From positions 1 to 64,000 of the forward strand of contig OY755182.1 of the NCBI GenBank assembly GCA_963576735.1: a stretch of 64,000 bases of DNA, given 5' to 3'. A program made the translations under genes and the position numbers. The notes below the pieces were generated by a model. It did no database searches. It was not told where the DNA came from and saw nothing but the letters and a program-made list of their open reading frames with translations. Origin of the DNA: Bedellia somnulentella (lineage: Eukaryota > Arthropoda > Insecta > Lepidoptera > Bedelliidae). Below are positions 21,000 to 29,657 of the stretch, piece after piece. Positions within the stretch are counted from its first letter, which is position 1. The number at the start of each line of letters is the position of its first letter.

Positions 21000-22109
21000 T
21001 GGAATTTCAAATTTTAACATATATCTTTTCCAGGCCCCGCATTGAAAGAAAAAGAGCTGTTAGAAAAATTAAAAGAGACAAAATTATCACTAAGGAAACT
21101 TGCAGCAACCAAATTAAATATAGAGAAATTAGATAATGAAACATTGTATAGATTGGTACAGGATGCAATTAAAAATTATAAGAAAAAACCTGTTGGAAAT
21201 CGTTGGTCCATGAAAACAAAGTTGTGGGCTCTAGCTATTTTCAAACGGTCACCAAAGGCATATAGATACCTCGAATGGGCCTTACCTGTCCCAAGTGTAA
21301 GAACCTTACAGAGAATGATAAAAAATGTTCCCCTGGAACCAGGTATTAACAAAAAGTTAATTTTCAAGTTAAAAGAAGAAATTTCAAATCTTACTGAAAT
21401 TAATAAATACAGTGCCCTCTTATTTGATGAAATTGCTTTAAAAAAAAGAATTATATATAATGAGGGCACTGATAAAATAGAAGGGTTTGAGGATTTAGGT
21501 AATGAGAGGTTTAATAAAATAGCTGACCACGCACTGGTTTTCATGGTCCAAGGCCTACGAAAAAAATACAAACAACCAATTGCATATTACTTTATCAAAG
21601 GAACCACTTCATCCCAAAACTTGCAGAAAATAATTAAGGAATTATTGACGGTTTTATATGAAGCAGGGTTTAAAATTGTTACCACCATTTGTGACCAAAG
21701 TCCTACTAATGTAGGTGCATTAAACCTTTTAAAAAAATTTGGGGGCCAAAACGTTGATGACAATTTTTTCATATGTGAGAATAGGAAAGTAAATATCATG
21801 TATGATATACCACACTTATTTAAATCTATACGAAATAATTTTTTATCTGCTGGAGAAATGCATTATGATGGCAAAGTTGGTAAATGGAGCCACCTAATTG
21901 AAGCCGAGAGTCGGAACACAAATTTTCTACACTTCAAAAAAATTTCTAAAAATGTCGTTCACCCCACATACAAAATAAAAATGCGTGTGAAATATGCTCC
22001 ACACGCATTAAGCAATACCATGGCAGCCATTCTCAAAATGACGTCATGGAAAAACAAAAACGGTGCTGAGATTTTCATGTTTATACATATTCCCTATTTC
22101 GAAGTATAG
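18142..22109 (+). CDS. THAP-domain P-element-like transposase (THAP9-like), six exons, 3'-truncated
   Basis: Predicted exons are 18142-18263, 18599-18837, 19193-19273, 19378-19458, 19889-19966 and 21034-22109. All five introns are GT-AG and the phases keep one frame of 558 residues. The THAP zinc finger (residues ~17-95) shows CIVC (C17, C20), AW near 45, FVCDKHF (C69, H72) and the AIPSLN box, fitting CX2CX48CX2H; it would bind DNA. A basic/coiled linker follows (KEKELLEKLKETKLSLRKL). The P-type RNase H-like core has ALLFDEIAL (D about 332), KQPIAYYFIKGTTS, TICDQSPTNVGALNLL and YDIPHLFKSIRNN. The frame stops after IHIPYFEV, before the insertion domain and C-terminal acidic residue of full-length relatives (about 750-900 residues). 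It is therefore truncated or has further exons lost to the repeat at 22165. Domesticated gene or transposon copy: undecided. Confidence 0.8.
19624..19855 (+). mobile_element. Interspersed short repeat in intron 4 of the THAP/P-like gene
   Basis: Starts TGTAGTGTCAGCATAAAATAACAC and carries CCCATTTCTTCCGGTGGGTG, GAGGTGACTAACGGTATTGG and a degraded GTGGTTAGCATATTAATG tail. Same family as 19996, 20729 and 22165. Confidence 0.75.
19996..20250 (+). mobile_element. Interspersed short repeat in intron 5, first copy
   Basis: Starts TGTGTAGTGTCGACTTAGAA and ends GCCGTGAGTACATGTATGTATG. Same family and orientation as the neighbouring copies; inserted in the 1.07-kb intron 5. Confidence 0.78.
20251..20728. 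other. Intron 5 sequence between repeat copies
   Basis: No exon or known element recognised. A minus-strand open frame of 83 codons (20431-20682) has no recognisable domain and is ignored. Confidence 0.4.
20729..20994 (+). mobile_element. Interspersed short repeat in intron 5, second copy, with (TA)n tail
   Basis: Starts TATGTAGTGTTGGCTTAGAA, contains GTAAGAGGCGACCAACGGTA and ends GCCGTGAGTATGTATGTATA followed by a run of about 13 TA units, an expanded microsatellite tail. The splice acceptor of exon 6 is only about 40 bp downstream. Confidence 0.78.
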
Positions 22110-22164
22110 ACATGTCAAAAGTTAGTACATCTTTCATGGGATTAGGTGTTAAATGATAGGATAC

Positions 22165-22405
22165 AAGACTCGTCGGCTTAGAATAGCACTACCCCATTTC
22201 TACCCGTGGGTGATCGTAAGAGGCGACTAAGGGTATAGGGGCTTTTTAAGTAACATTTGGGCGATTTGGTTGGAGACCCGTCACCAACAATTATTTATTA
22301 TTACCATCTTTTCCCCACTGAACTTCCAAAAGTGGCTGAGGAATATTTTATTTCCTGGCTACCCCGTTTAGGGATATATAGCCGTGAGCATATGTATGTA
22401 TGTAA
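22165..22405 (+). mobile_element. Interspersed short repeat downstream of the THAP/P-like gene
   Basis: Full 5' part (CGTCGGCTTAGAATAGCACT) through GCCGTGAGCATATGTATGTATG. From 22221 it is the same copy as 882-1070, only with its 5' end retained. It lies 56 bp after the stop codon of the THAP/P-like frame and may have displaced the remaining exons. Confidence 0.78.
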
Positions 22406-22641
22406 ACGAATGCTTAATCTAAAACTGTTTTATGCTATCAATGATAGAATCTGATAAAAATGCTTTGCTTTGTGCAAGGTGTTCGAACCCGAAGTATAAT
22501 TTATTTGAAACTTATGTGTAAATGACTATATTATGACGTTAAAGAAAAAAGCAAATGTTTCTTATTTTAGAAAGCTAGCTCTCTCTCTTGAGCTAGCTGC
22601 CTTCTTCGTAGTGCCATCTCTTAAAACGGAGTGATTATATA
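22221..22641 (+). repeat. Right copy of a segmental duplication (partner 882-1302)
   Basis: Matches 882-1302 base for base where compared, at a constant offset of 21339, and leads into the same first satellite monomer variant at 22642. Confidence 0.85.
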
Positions 22642-25216
22642 CTCTTTGGTGTTCTTTTGGCTTTTCATAGCTACTTACCTTCATTTAGCAGTGTTCCGCC
22701 TTCCGCAACCTGAAAATAAATAATATTTGTTAGTTTTAAGTGTAAAATATCATAAAATATCATCGAAATTTAGGTTTTTCGAAAATATTTTTAATTTTTT
22801 GTAGGCGAACTGCCACTTTTTTGTACTGAATTAGATAGTTCTCGTTGAAACAGATTTTTAGAGTGCCTGAACACCGTAATCGGCCCAATACTTTTCGAGA
22901 AAATTCGAAAAAAAATGATTTTCAAAGTTCACCTTAGCGCGATACGAAATGTATGGGCGTTAGGAATTTAGAAATTAATAGTTGACTTTTGTACCCTCTT
23001 TTTGTGTTCTTTTGGCTTTTCATAGCTACTTACCTTCATTTAGCAGTGTTCCGCCTTCCGCAACCTGAAAATAAATAATATTTGTTAGTTTTAAGTGTAA
23101 AATATCATAAAATATCATCGAAATTTAGGTTTTTCGAAAATATTTTTAATTTTTTGTAGGCGAACTGCCACTTTTTTGTACTGAATTAGATAGTTCTCGT
23201 TGAAACAGATTTTTAGAGTGCCTGAACACCGTAATCGGCCCAATACTTTTCGAGAAAATTCGAAAAAATTGTTTTTCAAAGTTCACCTTAGCGCGATACG
23301 AAATGTATGGGCGTTAGGAATTTAGAAATTAATAGTTGACTTTTGTACCCTCTTTTTGTGTTCTTTTGGCTTTTCATAGCTACTTACCTTCATTTAGCAG
23401 TGTTCCGCCTTCCGCAACCTGAAAATAAATAATATTTGTTAGTTTTAAGTGTAAAATATCATAAAATATCATCGAAATTTAGGTTTTTCGAAAATATTTT
23501 TAATTTTTTGTAGGCGAACTGCCACTTTTTTGTACTGAATTAAATAGTTCTCGTTGAAACAGATTTTTAGAGTGCCTGAACACCGTAATCGGCCCAATAC
23601 TTTTCGAGAAAATTCGAAAAAATTGTTTTTCAAAGTTCACCTTAGCGCGATACGAAATGTATGGGCGTTAGGAATTTAGAAATTAATAGTTGACTTTTGT
23701 ACCCTCTTTTTGTGTTCTTTTGGCTTTTCATAGCTACTTACCTTCATTTAGCAGTGTTCCGCCTTCCGCAACCTGAAAATAAATAATATTTGTTAGTTTT
23801 AAGTGTAAAATATCATAAAATATCATCGAAATTTAGGTTTTTCGAAAATATTTTTAATTTTTTGTAGGCAAACTGCCACTATTTTGTACTGAATTAGATA
23901 GTTCTTGTTGAAACAGATTTTTAGAGTGCCTGAACACCGTAATCGGCCCAATACTTTTCGAGAAAATTCGAAAAAATTGTTTTTCAAAGTTCACCTTAGC
24001 GCGATACGAAATGTATGGGCGTTAGGAATTTAGAAATTAATAGTTGACTTTTGTACCCTCTTTTTGTGTTCTTTTGGCTTTTCATAGCTACTTACCTTCA
24101 TTTAGCAGTGTTCCGCCTTCCGCAACCTGAAAATAAATAATATTTGTTAGTTTTAAGTGTAAAATATCATAAAATATCATCGAAATTTAGGTTTTTCGAA
24201 AATATTTTTAATTTTTTGTAGGCGAACTGCCACTTTTTTGTACTGAATTAGATAGTTCTCGTTGAAACAGATTTTTAGAGTGCCTGAACACCGTAATCGG
24301 CCCAATACTTTTCGAGAAAATTCGAAAAAATTGTTTTTCAAAGTTCACCTTAGCGCGATACGAAATGTATGGGCGTTAGGAATTTAGAAATTAATAGTTG
24401 ACTTTTGTACCCTCTTTTTGTGTTCTTTTGGCTTTTCATAGCTACTTACCTTCATTTAGCAGTGTTCCGCCTTCCGCAACCTGAAAATAAATAATATTTG
24501 TTAGTTTTAAGTGTAAAATATCATAAAATATCATCGAAATTTAGGTTTTTCGAAAATATTTTTAATTTTTTGTAGGCGAACTGCCACTTTTTTGTACTGA
24601 ATTAAATAGTTCTCGTTGAAACAGATTTTTAGAGTGCCTGAACACCGTAATCGGCCCAATACTTTTCGAGAAAATTCGAAAAAATTGTTTTTCAAAGTTC
24701 ACCTTAGCGCGATACGAAATGTATGGGCGTTAGGAATTTAGAAATTAATAGTTGACTTTTGTACCCTCTTTTTGTGTTCTTTTGGCTTTTCATAGCTACT
24801 TACCTTCATTTAGCAGTGTTCCGCCTTCCGCAACCTGAAAATAAATAATATTTGTTAGTTTTAAGTGTAAAATATCATAAAATATCATCGAAATTTAGGT
24901 TTTTCGAAAATATTTTTAATTTTTTGTAGGCCAACTGCCACTTTTTTGTACTGAATTAGATAGTTCTCGTTGAAAAAGATTTTTAGAGTGCCTGAACACC
25001 GTAATCGGCCCAATACTTTTCGAGAAAATTCGAAAAAAATGTTTTTCAAAGTTCACCTTAGCGCGATACGAAATGTATGGGCGTTAGGAATTTAGAAATT
25101 AATAGTTGACTTTTGTACCCTCTTTTTGTGTTCTTTTGGCTTTTCATAGCTACTTACCTTCATTTAGCAGTGTTCCGCCTTCCGCAACCTGAAAATAAAT
25201 AATATTTGTTAGTTTT
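22642..25216 (+). repeat. Satellite array 3, subfamily 1, 354-bp monomer (about 7.2 copies)
   Basis: CATAGCTACTTACC at 22666, 23021, 23375, 23729, 24083, 24437, 24791 and 25145: period 354, once 355 because of one extra A. Monomers 2, 3 and 4 carry the same ordered variants as monomers 1, 2 and 3 of array 2, showing block-wise copying. The last monomer is cut at TTGTTAGTTTT, where the gag fragment of a telomeric LINE begins. Confidence 0.96.
25158..25188 (-). other. 31-nt splice-bounded segment in a satellite monomer (representative)
   Basis: On the minus strand this segment is preceded by ATTTATTTTCAG and followed by GTAAGTAGC, consensus acceptor and donor. It reads VAEGGTLLNE in the open phase. 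The same arrangement recurs once per 354-bp monomer in all subfamily 1 arrays. In subfamily 2 the acceptor (TTATTTTTCAG) is kept while the donor position reads GTGATAATT. Whether it is ever spliced is unknown. Confidence 0.4.
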
Positions 25217-25653
25217 CGCCCTCTTCCTCGTTTTGAAAGAGTATTACCACTCACAGTGTCTCTGCTTGTGTCGGAGTCCGATGGGCAAGAACCCACGCCG
25301 TCTCGTGTCCGCTTTCTGCTTTCCGAGTTACACCGTGTACTTGGCCCTGTCGTTGGCGTGTTGTAGTCTTCATCAGACTCAACACCGCCCAAGTCAGTTC
25401 CAGAAGCCTGGTCAACATCCTCAATGCTTCCCATATAGGGAAAGTCCAAGTTATTCGCTATCTCAGTGTCCATTATAGTAAAGCTGTGGTCGTTATTGTG
25501 ACGCAGACCCTTAGATGAAGAGCCTGCGAGGCAGTTTTTGCCCCCCCCAGAGTACGTGGGGCTGCCTTCCGCCGAAACGGAAGGGTGGGATTCCCCCTTT
25601 CGGGGACCCACCTGGGTATACTTTTTAAAACTTGCCGAATCCATATTTTCCAT
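25217..25653 (-). pseudogene. Truncated gag (ORF1) of telomeric LINE copy A
   Basis: Starts MENMDSASFKKYTQVGPRKG, matching the N-terminus of gag in copies B and D (TQVGPRKGESHPS, then SGGGKNCLAG). It diverges through an acidic, Ser/Thr-rich region and reaches SKRGRGRK, after which the frame runs into satellite (ending at 25150). All zinc knuckles are lost. The region after SSKGLR is quite different from copy B, so copy A belongs to another subfamily. Confidence 0.8.
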
Positions 25654-26110
25654 TTAAATTCCCCTACCCCCCCTGCGCTAGGCACTGGACTCCTTCCAGA
25701 CATTCATCCCCTCGGCACGCTGACCTTGGGATTGGGGTAATTTTTTATAGAGGTTTTCTTCGTCGCAGCCCAGACCTCAGTGGCCTGAGCCCCCGTTCCC
25801 ACCGAAGTAGGCTTACGGGTTGGCCGGCAGTATCATGAAGACACTGCCGCCCCACAAAGACAGAACCTGGCCGATCGGTGCGATACAGACGCCAGGTTCT
25901 AACACCCGCCCCAGCTGCCCAATGTGGGCAAACGCTGGGGCTAAGCCGTGCACATCAGAATGTGCCACGACTTCCCGTCCGCTTACTGCTCACTCTGGAA
26001 GCAGAGGAGAGAAGCGCACTCTCGGCTCTCGGTACATTAGCTTCACCCCGGACTGGATTGCCCGAGGCTACTGAGCCCCCACGCCACGACAAGGCTGTAC
26101 CGTGTGGGGG
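25217..26110 (-). mobile_element. Telomeric SART/TRAS-like LINE, copy A (5' part only)
   Basis: Minus-strand element whose 5' end abuts the CCTAACC tract at 26111-26119. It keeps the 5' UTR (25654-26110) and the first ~145 codons of gag, then is cut at 25217 by satellite. The 5' UTR matches those of copies B and D throughout (for example GCACTGGACTCC, GGCCTGAGCCCCCGTTCCCA, GGCCGGCAGTATC). Confidence 0.85.
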
Positions 26111-26119
26111 AACCTAACC
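26111..26119 (+). repeat. Telomeric CCTAA tract between LINE copies A and B
   Basis: AACCTAACC between the G-rich 5' end of copy A and the poly(A) (plus-strand T run) of copy B. Confidence 0.85.
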
Positions 26120-26139
26120 TTTTTTTTTTTTTTTTACGT

Positions 26140-26162
26140 GGGGAAATCCTCATGGATTCCCC
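26140..26162 (-). ncRNA. 3'-terminal hairpin of LINE copy B next to the poly(A)
   Basis: The plus strand reads GGGGAAATCC-TCAT-GGATTCCCC, a 9-bp stem with one bulged base and a 4-nt loop, four bases from the poly(A) run. The same hairpin sits beside the poly(A) of copies C (32435-32457) and E (62740-62761). Probably part of the RNA recognised by the reverse transcriptase; role inferred. Confidence 0.5.
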
Positions 26163-26534
26163 GCCGCATGAGGGTGCGACGGGGATATGTCAGACTTCTA
26201 CTGACTAAAACCCCACGGGTGGCCAACTCAGGTGCATTAAGTGCGGGACCAACGGGGAACACCCGAGGAAGACTACCATCGGTCCCGCGCACCACGCCTA
26301 ACGGCGCACATCTCGGGAGGGGTAAGATAAAGCCCCTCCTTTTTGCCCTCTTCTTCTTCGGAGACTCAAAGCCACCACCTTGAGCCTCCGCCATTCTCGA
26401 GGCAGGTTTTGATGGGCACCCAGAAGCCCTCACTCTGAGCACCCCCTGCCTCTGAAACCCCGCTAGGCAGATTCGTGACTACACTAACGGGGCTTCACGT
26501 CCTAATGGACGCTCCAAGAGCCGCGGTGCTAGTG

Positions 26535-29500
26535 TCAAACACCGCGGCGGCGGACCCTTCTCCGAACTGGGTCCGCAATCTCCCTCTCTCTCTCGGCGGC
26601 CTCCTTCGCAAGCATAACAGTCTCGCAGAAGGAGGCCACCGCAGCCCACGCAGACGACCAATCGACCATGGCGGCCACAACGGCCCCCAACGACAAATCG
26701 GGGCCGATCTCCGCTTGGAGAATCGCCCTCTCTCCACTCCAGGCCGGGCATACCTCTAAGGTATGCTGGGCCGTGTCCTCCGGACACACCGCGCAGTGAT
26801 GGCAACGGGCAGACTGCTCCCTGCCCAGCCTCCACAGATACCTACCGAAGCAGCCATGCCCTGTCAGTATCTGCGTAAGCCGGAAGCTGAGAGCTCCGTG
26901 TCCCCGCTGCAACCACCGCTCGAAGACGGGGAGAATTGCCTCCACCGTCCTATGCCCGGCGCTAGGCACGGCCAGCCTTAGCGCCCAAGCCTCGAGGGCG
27001 ACTGCCTGTACCTCCAAGCGGTAGGCAGCCGTTTCTGTCTGCGTGGGCCAGTGGCCCTGAGCCCGCCGTTCCTTCCGCCAGTGGAACGTCGACGCGAGGA
27101 CTTTCGCGTCTAGGTCCCACGGCATCGACCCCGCCATCAGGCAGGCAGCCTCGCGAGAGACTGTGCGGTAGCCTCTCGACACCCTGGTGGCCATGAGCCT
27201 TTGCGGCGCATGAAGCAGCGCCGCGTTTGGCCCATCCAGAGTGTCAGCCCATATCGGGGCGCCGTACATGGCCATCGACCGCACGACCCCCGCATATAGC
27301 TGCCTGCAACCTGACCTGGGGCCCCCCAGGTTTGGCAGCAGCTTACAAAGAGCCGCTGCTGCCACTATCAATCTCGGCCCCAGGCGCTCAAAGTGGGCGC
27401 GGAAGTTCCAACGGCCGTCGAGAATTAAACCCAGATAATGTAGCGTTGTCTCGACGGCAATCCTCACCCCGCCCACTACTATGGCGGAGTCCACCGGCGG
27501 GCGATTCCGAGGCCCATGAAACCACATGGCCTCGGATTTATTCAGGGCCACTTCTAGGCCCAACAGTTTGATGCGGTGCACCACCTGGGCTACGCCAGCC
27601 GTAGCCCGGATGGCGGCCTCGCGAAACGTTTTCCCTCGAGCCGTAACCAGGGTGTCATCGGCGTAACACACCACCTGGACACCCCAGAGGTTGGCGCCGC
27701 GCAGAACCCAATCATACCCGATGTTCCACAGGAGCGGGCCTAAAACAGACCCCTGCGGAACACCGCACGTAACTTCGCGACGACACCACCCCTCCCGAAC
27801 CGGATAAGTGATTTGCCGGTTCGAGAGGTACGACCCAAGAATTTCCCTCAAATAGAGAGGCACTTGGTGATAGATAAGTGCCTCCCTTATGCACGAATAG
27901 GGCAAGGTGTTGAAGGCATTCTTTATGTCCAAAGAGGTTGCCAGCACCACCTCGCCCTGCGAGACTGCCTCGTCCGCTATATCACGGACGCATTGCACCG
28001 CATCGACCGCTGAGCGGCAGCCGCGGAAGCCGAATTGCTGGTCCGATAGGTTCGGACCAGTCTCCTCCAAATGCCCGACGATGCGGGAGGACACTATCCG
28101 CTCTAAGAGCTTTCCCACCTCGTCGAGCAAAACGATGGGCCGGAACGCCGAGGGCTCAAGTGAGTCGGCGGGGCGCCCCTCCTTGCGCAGCAACACCAAT
28201 TTCCCCGTTCTCCAAGGCTCTGGAAACACTTTTCTCTCCAGGCACAAGGAGAACAGGTTACACATCCTTTCGGCAAGGAAGGGCTTCAGCGCCACCACCC
28301 AGGCCTGCCCCGGGATACCATCCAAGCCCGGAGCCGTCTTCTTTGCCTGGAGGCGCTTGACGGCCACCGCCAACTCTGGCTCGGTGACCTCCGGCACCAC
28401 CTCTTCAGCTTCCGCAGCCGCGACATATCCGCCCATGACAGGGGCTGGATGTTCCTCTCTTGTCGGAAACAAGACCGAGACCACGCTCTCCACGACGTTG
28501 GGCAGGAGACTACTCGTTAAGGGGGGTGCCCAGGGGCGAAGCCTCTGCCTCGCCAACCTGTACGGCCGCCCCCATGGATCATTGTCGAGCGTCTCCAGCA
28601 GTTCCTTCTTTGAGGCAATTTTGGCCCTAAATACAGAGTCTTTAAGGGCCCGTTTTGCCTCTCGTAATAGGTCGTAGAGGCGGTTCTCTTCGGCCTCGTT
28701 CCGACGCGCACTTCTTCTGTGGCGGGTATACTGGCGCTTTGCCGCGATGCACGCTACGCGCAACTGCGCGACTTCAGCGTTCCACCAGTACACCCGCCGT
28801 CTCGGAGCCATAGGGCCCGCGCGGGGCATCGATGCGTCGCAGATCTCTGTGAGGGCATCACGAAACCACGTCACCTCGTCGTTCAGGTCGGCAGCCCGTC
28901 CTGGACCGGTCAGCCATGACTGAACAATGGCAGCCTCAGTCATGAGCTCCTTGTCCAGTTTTCCGAGGGCCCATCTTGGTCCCCCATTAAACGACGGACC
29001 GCGAGACGGGGCGGTCTGACGGGTCGTGGAGACATCGAATCGGATGTAACGATGATCCGAGAATGTCTCCACATCCGTGATTACCCTCCAGCCCTTGATC
29101 AGGGCCCAGAGTTCGGGGGTAGCAAAAGTCAGATCGACGATTGAACTCCCGTTGCGACGCACGCACGTGGGTGTCGATCCTCTGTTGACGACAGCTAAAC
29201 CTAGAGCCGTCGCCCACTCAACTACAGCGTCGCCGAATGCATTTGCATGTGTCGCCGGGGAACCCCAAGCAACTGACTTGGCATTAAAATCCCCGGCGAT
29301 CAGCACCCGGCGAGGGCGGCTACGGAGAACCACTGCTTCCACCTCGCTCAGCAAGACTTCGAGGTCAGCAAGCGGACGGTTGGGGGAAAAGTATAAGGAG
29401 ATTGTGACTTCCTCCCCCACTAACGCCGCAACAAATCCGTGACCTCGAGTCACATCCCTGAGCTGCAAGCCAGCAGCTCCCGAGATGACAATAGCCGCCA

Positions 29501-29657
29501 CGCCGTCTAAGTCCGACACCCAATTGTCCCTTGCAGGGACAAAGTATGGCTCCGAGACTAATCCAACCTTAATTGACCACTGCGCCATACTCTGTAGAAA
29601 GAGATCCTGAGCGCAGGCACAGTGATTTATATTCGCCTGTAGGAATCTCATTGCCAT
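26535..29657 (-). CDS. LINE copy B ORF2: APE endonuclease, reverse transcriptase, CCHC finger
   Basis: An intact 1040-residue protein. The endonuclease spans residues ~1-210: QANINH at 8-13, SEPY at 35-38, GDFNAKSVAWGS from 122, STPTCVRRNGSSIVDLTF near 161-178 and SDHRY at 200-204 (catalytic D/H). It would nick the telomeric target. RT spans ~430-720: KKTAPGLDGIPG, AFRPIVLLDEVGKLLER, FGFRGCRSAVDAV, TSLDIKNAFNT, CGVPQGSVLGPLLWNI and CYADDTLV (catalytic YADD at 665-668). C-terminal finger: CHHC at 952-955, H965, C970. No RNase H. The ATG shares one base with the gag stop (TAATG at 29657), supporting translation by termination-reinitiation. Alternative: another R1-clade family; the telomeric flanks favour SART/TRAS. 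Confidence 0.93.
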   Translation of the reverse strand: MAMRFLQANINHCACAQDLFLQSMAQWSIKVGLVSEPYFVPARDNWVSDLDGVAAIVISGAAGLQLRDVTRGHGFVAALVGEEVTISLYFSPNRPLADLEVLLSEVEAVVLRSRPRRVLIAGDFNAKSVAWGSPATHANAFGDAVVEWATALGLAVVNRGSTPTCVRRNGSSIVDLTFATPELWALIKGWRVITDVETFSDHRYIRFDVSTTRQTAPSRGPSFNGGPRWALGKLDKELMTEAAIVQSWLTGPGRAADLNDEVTWFRDALTEICDASMPRAGPMAPRRRVYWWNAEVAQLRVACIAAKRQYTRHRRSARRNEAEENRLYDLLREAKRALKDSVFRAKIASKKELLETLDNDPWGRPYRLARQRLRPWAPPLTSSLLPNVVESVVSVLFPTREEHPAPVMGGYVAAAEAEEVVPEVTEPELAVAVKRLQAKKTAPGLDGIPGQAWVVALKPFLAERMCNLFSLCLERKVFPEPWRTGKLVLLRKEGRPADSLEPSAFRPIVLLDEVGKLLERIVSSRIVGHLEETGPNLSDQQFGFRGCRSAVDAVQCVRDIADEAVSQGEVVLATSLDIKNAFNTLPYSCIREALIYHQVPLYLREILGSYLSNRQITYPVREGWCRREVTCGVPQGSVLGPLLWNIGYDWVLRGANLWGVQVVCYADDTLVTARGKTFREAAIRATAGVAQVVHRIKLLGLEVALNKSEAMWFHGPRNRPPVDSAIVVGGVRIAVETTLHYLGLILDGRWNFRAHFERLGPRLIVAAAALCKLLPNLGGPRSGCRQLYAGVVRSMAMYGAPIWADTLDGPNAALLHAPQRLMATRVSRGYRTVSREAACLMAGSMPWDLDAKVLASTFHWRKERRAQGHWPTQTETAAYRLEVQAVALEAWALRLAVPSAGHRTVEAILPVFERWLQRGHGALSFRLTQILTGHGCFGRYLWRLGREQSARCHHCAVCPEDTAQHTLEVCPAWSGERAILQAEIGPDLSLGAVVAAMVDWSSAWAAVASFCETVMLAKEAAEREREIADPVRRRVRRRGV

